In this document: piece by piece, positions 57,076 to 64,000 of the stretch
Layout of the letters: each line of letters opens with the position of its first letter
Numbering within the stretch: position 1 is the first letter of the stretch
DNA from: Paracentrotus lividus
Lineage: Eukaryota; Echinodermata; Echinoidea; Camarodonta; Echinidae
Assembly: GCA_940671915.1 (NCBI GenBank)
Contig: CALNVZ010000080.1
Location: forward strand, 498,127-562,126
DNA: 64,000 nucleotides
Reading direction: 5' to 3'
Made by a program: the position numbers and the translations under genes
The notes under the pieces: model-generated
What the model was told of the DNA's origin: nothing
What the model saw: only the letters and a program-made list of their open reading frames with translations
Databases searched by the model: none

Positions 57076-57917
57076 AGGGCCTGTCCCACAGAAGGCGATC
57101 GTTGTGGCGATTAACCTCGCGCGAACTACTTTTTATACCCATCGCCACCATGCCGCAATATTCCAACCGCCTGTAACTGATCTTAATTATCGCGTCTTCG
57201 CCAACAAATGAGTAGCAAAATTCTGTTCGCCGCGGTTCTCAACAAGTTAAACAATAGCCGGCGTCAGTTGGTTGACGTCAATGACCGTAGCCTGTCTTCT
57301 CTTTGTTGCTCTGCAAGGTACTATGGTAGATTGTCGCCAGATAGAACAGTTTCAAGCGGAACGGCGGCCAGTTGTAGGTTGCCGTGCTCCAGCGTACGTT
57401 GACCGCATCGCTGAACGAAAAGCCAGTGAATTTAAGCGCTACGACCTTTCGCCACCTACAATTCACCAAATCATGATCGACCTCCCATTTAGATACTGCC
57501 AGTCGCCGCTAATTTTTGAATATTTTTCAAAAATCTCTCACGACCCAAATTATGATGCGCGACTGAGAGGACTATCACGAACCTAAAGGCGACAGGCCGC
57601 CATCAGGTAGAAAACACTTGATCGCCTGTCAGTCGTAAGGATCGCCCAGTGCGCAAGTTCATATTTTAGTTGATTTTAAGCTGCGACAAGAGAAGTCGAG
57701 CCGCGAGATGCGCGAAGGTCGAGGCTATTGTATTATCGGATACCAACTATTGATAGCCTATTGTTTGCGTGGAAGCAAGTCGTTGTCGTAGCCTATCGTG
57801 GACAGAGTCATAGATACGTAGATGATCTTCGGTCACCTACGATTCTCACACGATTCTGGCAGGTTCTAACATGCATAGGTTGTTGCCACAACGATCGCCT
57901 TCTGTGGGACAGGCCCT
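57076..57917. mobile_element. Harbinger-like MITE
   Basis: Starts AGGGCCTGTCCCACAGAAGG and ends with the inverse CCTTCTGTGGGACAGGCCCT; the arms continue through CGATCGTTGTGGC. It is flanked by TTA at both sides (57073-57075, 57918-57920), the target duplication of PIF/Harbinger elements. It is 842 bp, CpG-richer than its surroundings, with no convincing transposase. Confidence 0.65.
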
Positions 57918-57920
57918 TTA

Positions 57921-59140
57921 GGTACAATTACAATTATGAAAGCTAACTAGTATAAAGGGGAAGGAAACCCTAGGAATTCATTAAATTGTACAAAAACAGG
58001 AAAATCAAAGAAGCTGATCAATGGAAATTTGAGAAAAAATGAATGAATAATAAGAAAGTTATGAGCATTTGAATTTTGTGATCACTACTGCTATATGGGG
58101 ATCCTCACGTTGGCAACGGGCCCAAGATGTGTGATGTCATACATGAACAACTTCCCCATTACTTTTTTACATATTTCACTCAAATTGTTTTTTTTATTAA
58201 TTCCGTTAAAAGATCTGAGATTCTTTTCATGGGAGGACATGTAATACAAGTTCACAAAATATAGTCATGTGTGAAGAGTCTGTACTACCACTAGAATGAG
58301 GAAAAAGAAGAATTTTTGGTATTTTTTTTTATTACTAGCGTATAATATCGCACAAATATAATAATGTAATAAATTAACACTCTGTAAATTATAATGATAT
58401 TATTCATAAGCAAGAAGTACATACACAAATCAAATCAACATGTGATACCAACAAAATTTGGGAACCGAACATGTTGAATAAACGTTATATAAGTATATGT
58501 AGATATCTGTGTTAGCGCCCGCCCCAAGAGTAAAGTCACTAAATAGGTGTTATCATTAGAAAAAGTTTTAAAAATAAATTCCCACCAAATCAGAGATTTG
58601 AAAATAACTTTAGTTATGAGTGAAAGTAAGGAAAAAATTGTAAATTGCAACGATTATATACCTTCCAAGTTTTGAAGTAAGAATATCAGTATTGGCAATG
58701 TTAACTTATAATCAGAGTATTCAAAGATGAAATTAATTGTGGGTTACATGTGGTAGATCAAATTAACAAAAGATATTCCAAGTTAAAATATATATGTGTA
58801 CATACATGTACATGAATGTTTATACTACCATTTTGTTATCATAAGGGATATAATAGGTATATAACTTCTTTCCCTTCCCATTTAAGGATCTATATCCTTG
58901 AATCAGAACATGGTAGCAGGATATTTAATTTAGGATTAAAGTTATGAGTACTAGTATTTATATAGTCGTAGGTGAACCACAGTAAACCTGACTATCCACA
59001 TAAATTTGTTATACTGTAAAAAATATCTGGATTTTTATATCATTTAATTGGCTGTCATGCAATATGTTGAACTATAAATTTGTTATGAATATCCTCTATT
59101 TTCAATTCAAGTCAACCAATCCTTATGTCTATCCTTTCAG
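57921..59140. other. Upstream region of NLR gene C
   Basis: AT-rich. The last 280 bases are duplicated at 54780-55045. It ends with the acceptor TATCCTTTCAG. A non-coding first exon may lie upstream, but none can be pinpointed. Confidence 0.5.
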
Positions 59141-59504
59141 CATGTTCCAGAATCTGTGCAGAAGCAGTAGATCTACCTGCAGAATGCCTGTCTCTCTGTC
59201 TGAATGGAGGGTACGGATAGGTACCTATGTCCCACGTATGCTCCATTACAATAACCTTGTCAGATACCTGAAACAATTACTGTTTCTGGCTCTCCTTGAG
59301 ACCCTAGCTGATGGACAGAGCAATGAAGATCCATCTGAGAAGCAGGAAATGGATTCTACATCAGATCACCGATCATCAACGGACAAGACATCTTATAAAC
59401 CTGAGAAGGATGGCAGCTGTGAAGAGCAAGAGACCTCAACATCAGACAACACTAAAGCCATGCCCTGTAAAACATCCAAGAAAAGGAGACGTCGCTGCCA
59501 CAAG
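59141..59504 (+). CDS. NLR gene C, N-terminal leader exon
   Basis: It begins after acceptor CCTTTCAG with C-ATG (59142) and runs 121 codons to donor GTATTG. The start MFQNLCRSSRSTCRMPVSLS is followed by a hydrophobic helix (about residues 43-58, YLKQLLFLALLETLA). Then come an acidic, Ser/Thr-rich stretch and a basic tail (KKRRRRC near the end). I recognise no named domain. It ends in phase 0 and joins the next exon in frame. The start codon choice is uncertain: an upstream ATG at 59064 is in frame but would require reading through the splice site. Confidence 0.6.
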
Positions 59505-59884
59505 GTATTGTATTACACATAGTCAAATAAAAATAGTTTGTGTATTCTGTTTAAATGGTTATGCTATTCTCCAATTCATATTCTGAATTCAACATAACAT
59601 CATAAAAACACATTTCCAAACAATACAAGTTGACAATTTTTTACTTACCCTGACCCCTATCAAAAGTTCCTCAGGTATATCAATTATCAAAGAAGAAGGA
59701 AGAAGAAGAAAGAAGAAGAAAAACAGGTTGAAACTTAGTGGAATATTGGTATGGCCACAAAAACATAATTCACAATAAAAATTATGATACTTTTCCCCCA
59801 CTACAAACTGTAGTGGAAAATACAATGTAGTTTGATTCTAAAATATGCCTACTTATTTTTCTCGCTTGATTTCTAACCTTGTAG

Positions 59885-60042
59885 GGAACTGCATCTGAAC
59901 GATCTTCAGGCTTGTTTATGTCCTTTCGCTGTTTCATGAAATCTGGTGCAAGTCCTCTTCTTCGTTTCATGCTCCTTGTGTTTACAGCCATTCTACTAGT
60001 CAGATCTGGAGATGTCGAGGTCAATCCTGGTCCTAATGAAAA
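59885..60042 (+). CDS. NLR gene C, 2A-like signal exon
   Basis: Acceptor ACCTTGTAG; the exon encodes a hydrophobic stretch (LLRFMLLVFTAILLV) directly followed by RSGDVEVNPGP at 60002-60034. D-V-E-x-N-P-G-P is the conserved core of 2A-like ribosome-skipping peptides, with the break between Gly (60029-60031) and Pro (60032-60034). 2A-like sequences preceded by signal-like hydrophobic segments have been reported at the N-termini of sea urchin NLR proteins. In-frame Mets at 59918, 59924 and 59939 could also start a short signal form. The donor GTACGC follows after AATGAAAA, leaving two bases that combine with the Death exon. The skipped product would start Pro-Asn-Glu. Confidence 0.85.
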
Positions 60043-62319
60043 GTACGCAAATTGATGTCTTACTATCAATTAGTTCATATATATGTGTAATAATATAGCG
60101 AAACAGAAAGGTTAGATTTTCTCATGGCTTCTCATGTGTACCAGTTTATGTATACATGTGTCTCGTCTTGTATCATAACCCTTCGTTATTTGCTTTCACT
60201 CTCTCTCCACTCTCTCTTCTCTCTCTCTCTTTCTCCCCCCCCCCCCCCGTTTTACTGTCCCCTCTCCTGTCCCTCTCTCTTTGTCTATCTTCTTTCTCAC
60301 TCCCTCTGTTGTCCATTCGTTTCTATCTCTTGTTTTAAAGATACTAATTTTCTTTTACAACAGGGCCTATATGTTAACAAGCTAGCTTTATTGTTATAGG
60401 TCATCCAACTATAAATTTATACTTTGTGCTAGATGTGAGTTTTATATTTGTACACATAACTCTTTTGTGTATATCATTTTCGATATATGCACTTCAAGAT
60501 TTTATTGAATGTATGGTTTGCTGTATGTTGGAAAATAAATAAACTGAAAAACTAAACTGAAAATCAAGGAACTGATATTGCAATCAAAAATTACAATCAT
60601 CTGTATCTTGTTAGACAGAGCAGGCATGCTCTTCTTGGTAGATGCGGGTAAATACTGCATGTTTTATCAAATAAATGGTCTTAGATCCTCTGCCTCCGAA
60701 TGTAGTTCCAGAGCCACCATGTTTTAATGAGTGTCCGTCCTTCTGTCTTGCTTTTAGTTAGCACAATATTCCAAGAGCCAGTTATGTCTGCAAGATTCTC
60801 TTGCAATGTTTCAGATCAAAATTTATATCTAGATAATCAGATACTATTTCAAACTTAATGATATCTGATTAAATTTTGAAATATTTGGTCAAAGCGTTAA
60901 CCCTAAAGGCCTGGGAGGATTCTGCCCTCAACGTTTTGCGCAAGATCTTGTTAACGCATAAGCTGTCAACACCCCCTTTCATGACTTTTTCTTTCAAGTC
61001 TCGGCTCATCTTTGAGACAAATTGCCATTCCGAGTATCGGTTCTTAAGGATCACAGCATTTGTAAATGCTTGTCACACCAAAAAATTACTCAAAACGTGA
61101 TTGTGTACAAATCCAGAGGCCTACAAATGTACTTATTCATAAATGTATATTTTTTTTGCTTTTACTGCTTCAAATTAATTAGTTCTGTTTGTTTTTTTGT
61201 CGTGATAATGTCGCCGACAATCTTCATTGAAAAAAAAAAATGAATACATAAGAAAAGAAAATTTGATACAGATTTTTTTTTGAAATTTATTTACGGAACA
61301 TGTACTCTGCGATTTTGGAGATTACGTCTAGTTGACGCCTGTTGCGATTTTCATCCGCGATCGCGCGGTCGACAAATCAGAGTATTTCACAAAGAATTGT
61401 GGATGACTTAAGTTGCACTAAATACTAATTGGTGTGGTATCTTCTGCCACACCTTAGTGGTCAGATAATGCTCAATGGATGCATGCCATTGAAAAGTCTA
61501 TCAATAAGCTAGACTGTCATACTGATATGCTGGAACCAGAGCCACCATGTAAGATCTTGGGGTGTCCGTCCTAAAGTTTGACTTTAAATCAGATTGCATA
61601 AATCTTTTGTGAAACACTCCCGATCAGTTTTTGGTAATAAGGGAAAAGGTCATTATATGAATTACTGGTTTTAGGAAGAGGCATATGAGAAGATGTAGTA
61701 CTGCAGTCAGGCTTAAATATGTATCATTGAGTACCAGGGCCCCGTTGCATGAAACTTTTAACCGGAGTTTTTTCTGGTAAAAATCTGAAAACTCCGGTTA
61801 CAGTCCGAAAACTCTGGTTACAACATTTTACCAGATTTTTTTCCATTGCATAAACACTTCAAGTTTCAGTTTCAGTTTTAAAAGTATTCATGCAGTCGAT
61901 TTTTAGGAATTTTAAAACTAAGGTTGAATAACTTGAAAAATAGGTCTACATAACCTGATTTTTTTTTAACCCAAGAAAACTCAGGTTAGAAAAAAAAGTT
62001 TTATGCAACACCACCCTGGTATGAAATGATTAGGCAATTTTTAAAAGCAATTTTTGTTTCAGTTATTTTGGAACAAAATTTGCTGCCATGATATAGGCCT
62101 TGGCCCTAAATTCTCCCTCTATTTTTAATTTTTTTTTTTTATTATTGTACACCTTGGTCACTCGAACAACAAGTGACTGCGTACATATGTATGTACAGAT
62201 AAACATATTTTGGATATTTCTTTCCTTCGTATTTATTCTATTGCAATTTGCATGTTCTTGTATTTCATGAAAATGTAATTGAAGGTCACAATTTTGGACT
62301 TTTGTTTTGTCACCAACAG
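60043..62319 (+). other. Intron of gene C with CT tract and MITE
   Basis: Contains a CT-rich microsatellite with a C run (60190-60300), a TA-flanked MITE (61734-62019) and a diverged dispersed repeat (about 61250-61375). It ends with acceptor CACCAACAG. Confidence 0.65.
61734..62019. mobile_element. TA-flanked MITE, GTTGCATGAAAC family
   Basis: Starts CCAGGGCCCCGTTGCATGAA and ends with the imperfect inverse TTATGCAACACCACCCTGG. TA lies at both edges (61732-61733, 62020-62021). The interior has several inverted AACTCCGGTTA-type motifs. 286 bp. Confidence 0.7.
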
Positions 62320-62591
62320 TATATTACCTGATCGCACTCTTCTGGACATTGCCAATAGGATACCACAGGACAAGATGACTCTTCTTGGAGTTGAGCTTAG
62401 TCTTGATTTCAGTGCTCTGAAAAGATACCGTGCAACAAACACAATAGGTGGGACTGTAACCTGTGATGGCACACTGGACATGCTTGTAGACTGGAGAGAT
62501 AATACAACATTGGAGCAGCAAGAAGAGTTATTAAGGAATGCCCTGAATGCTTCCTCCCTCCAAGCTGTAGCTCAAGAATATTTGCCACAAG
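62320..62591 (+). CDS. NLR gene C, Death-domain exon
   Basis: The first base completes an Asn codon with the preceding exon, then 90 codons follow: ILPDRTLLDIANRIPQDKMT ... LLRNALNASSLQAVAQEYLP. The pattern (L..IA..IP, LGVELSLD, a central LVDWRD, then LL..AL....L..VA) is that of a Death domain, the adaptor-binding domain at the N-terminus of most sea urchin NLRs. It ends at CAAG|GTACAT in phase 1, exactly the phase in which the NACHT exons of genes A and B begin. The expected NACHT and LRR exons of gene C must lie beyond 64000. Confidence 0.8.
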
Positions 62592-62941
62592 GTACATTCT
62601 CAAGGAATGAATGTATTTTTCCCAAAACAGAAAAGTTCCAGAACTATTGATATAACTTTGTCCGTATTACATGAAGAGATTTAAAAGATAATCATTACCT
62701 TGATATATTGAAATTAAACTTGATAATGGAGATATCACTACTCCTATTGTAATGCACCTGAACACTATATAACAATTGTTTTATTTCATTCAATTCAATT
62801 TATTCCCATACTTTTCACAAAAACATATGAAAGTTCCATGAAAAAAACTTTAAACAAAAGAAAGCAGCTAATGCAACATTCCAATGTTTCCATATAGTTT
62901 GTTTTAAAGATGTTTTATAAGATATTATCAATTAAAATATT
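62592..62941 (+). other. Intron of gene C up to the DIRS-like remnant
   Basis: AT-rich with no supported exon. Confidence 0.55.
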
Positions 62942-64000
62942 AATTTACTTCAATAGAACTATACATTTGCCTACCATTGCTATTTGACCTCAAATCGCCG
63001 CAAACCGAAATTTACACCGAAATTATCGCCGCAAACCCGGAAATTTACAAGCCGAAATTTGCCCATCAATTCGCCTATTTAACCCACCCCCCCCCCATTG
63101 AATAGCGCCTCCATTGGAACGAGGAAATGCGGCCGAAAGCGATCCTATACACTTCCATCTAAATCTATCCGCCAAAAACTCCGTAATGTTGCAACGGAAA
63201 AGGGCGGACGCAGGGAGGGATTGTAGGCAATGTAATACTTCTATATCGAATAATTAAATATGATTGTATTTTTATGATTTACTTCAATAGATACTATACA
63301 ATTTGCCTACCCATTGGCTACGACCAAGCACGACAAAAGTTCGGGAGGGCAACATACGGTTAAGAAATATGGAGACGCCGCTGCCTTTGAGAGGTGCGGT
63401 GGAGAAAAACACCTCACAGCAGCAATTCCATTAGGTAAAGGGTGAAGAATGCAGAACGCCAAAAAGGCCGCCTTGCAAATATCTTCACCACTACCCCTAG
63501 TAAATAGGGCCCAAAGCGAGCTGAGTCCTGGTCTGAAGGACCTTGGAGAAGTTCCCTCATACGGGCTTCACCCGCAGCTTGAGTGCGAGACTAATCACCG
63601 GATAACATATCCTAGAAACCCCTTTATGGGGTTTTACGGGAAATAACAAATAGTGTGAAGATGTGCGAAGATTCTCAGTCTACACTTGACGATACCCAAC
63701 GAGGCCTGACGGGGCCACTAGAAAATCGTCTTTTCTGAAGATGAGAACCCTGTCAGAGACGACTGAAGAACTCGATAGAGCCGACGAGGACACTGTTTGT
63801 TCTAAGCCTAATGAAAGGATGTGAAAGGAATCAACGAACCACCAATATCTCCCAACGAATATGACCAGGTGATATGAGAGAACGTGTAGCGAAACTCCTC
63901 CTTTGCCAGAGACTATTGCTAGGAGAAACTAGTCTTAAGCTGATTTAACATGGAAATCGAGTAAAAAGGCTCGAACGGTGCTTAGACAAAGCCTCCCAAA
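62942..64000 (-). mobile_element. Terminal part of a decayed DIRS-like element
   Basis: About 62942-63185 matches the inverted terminal repeat of the 13-kb element (AATTTACTTCAATAG, CTATTTGACCTCAAATCGCC, GCGCCTCCATTGG). About 63215-63330 fuses the outer end of a right repeat (GGCAATGTAATACTTCTATA ... TTTTTATGATT) to the outer start of a left repeat (TTACTTCAATAGATACTATA), as in the internal complementary region of DIRS elements. A recombinase remnant follows on the minus strand. The element runs off the window. Confidence 0.6.
63435..63670 (-). pseudogene. DIRS tyrosine recombinase, C-terminal remnant
   Basis: The reverse complement, read with frameshifts, contains SRKTPHKGVSR, SLALKLAGE-like text and DICKAAFWRSAS. 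These fit the C-terminal catalytic half of DIRS tyrosine recombinases, where a KPHK..VS block precedes the conserved ALYRG....I..A.FW...TF segment. Stops and frameshifts show it is dead. I could not place the catalytic Arg and Tyr with confidence. Confidence 0.5.

Noticed and set aside
57272-57586. 104-codon open frame inside the Harbinger-like MITE
   Set aside because: Lies within a non-autonomous element, shows no transposase motif (no DDE block), and overlapping frames on both strands are open as well.
57952-58700. Further MITE starting AAAGGGGAAGGAAACCC
   Set aside because: The start is reminiscent of common invertebrate MITE ends, but I could not find the inverse end downstream.

Overview
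The window reads as an echinoderm genome, most likely a sea urchin. It is AT-rich, intron-rich and eukaryotic. It carries NACHT-LRR (NLR) genes of the expanded echinoderm type, a 2A-like peptide joined to a Death-domain exon, DIRS-type retroelements, and a foldback element with 15-bp tandem-repeat ends like the sea urchin TU family. The species call is inference. Two 100-base runs of N (26621-26720 and 47232-47331) are assembly gaps, and sequence quality falls off around the second.

Layout. 0.5-3.6 kb holds transposon remains. About 3.9-26.4 kb is NLR gene A (+): a NACHT exon (3916-5627) followed by separate leucine-rich-repeat exons, all in phase 0. Its LRR array is split by a roughly 10 kb DIRS-like retroelement (13036-23026) and a Tc1-like element (23049-24063), and its last visible LRR exon is broken by a short inverted-repeat element. 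About 29.1-41.3 kb is paralogous NLR gene B (+), with a long Gln/Ser/Pro-rich N-terminal region and a NACHT module, but with an in-frame stop at 31455-31457 where gene A has CGA. Its LRR exons follow in a rearranged order. 41.7-48.9 kb is repeats, low-complexity tracts, a ~133-bp tandem array and the second gap. 48.9-57.1 kb contains a partial duplicate of the region upstream of gene C, interrupted by a 4.1 kb element with long terminal inverted repeats. About 59.1-62.6 kb is the 5' part of NLR gene C (+): a leader exon, a hydrophobic 2A-like exon and a Death-domain exon. Its NACHT and LRR exons would lie beyond the window. 62.9-64.0 kb is the end of a second, decayed DIRS-like element whose tyrosine recombinase remnant is on the minus strand.

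How it fits together. The Death exon of gene C ends in the same intron phase in which the NACHT exons of A and B begin, so the three loci together suggest leader / 2A / Death / NACHT / LRR as the ancestral arrangement, with A and B lacking visible 5' exons here. The LRR exons are symmetric (phase 0-0), mostly 54 codons, and have been duplicated, deleted and interrupted independently in A and B. Because introns of A and B, and duplicated units within them, still align, several transposon insertions can be read against empty sites in the paralogous copy.

Limits: no searches or alignments were run. Exon ends were chosen from visible AG/GT sites and reading phase. Transposon superfamilies are named from terminal repeats and target-site duplications only.
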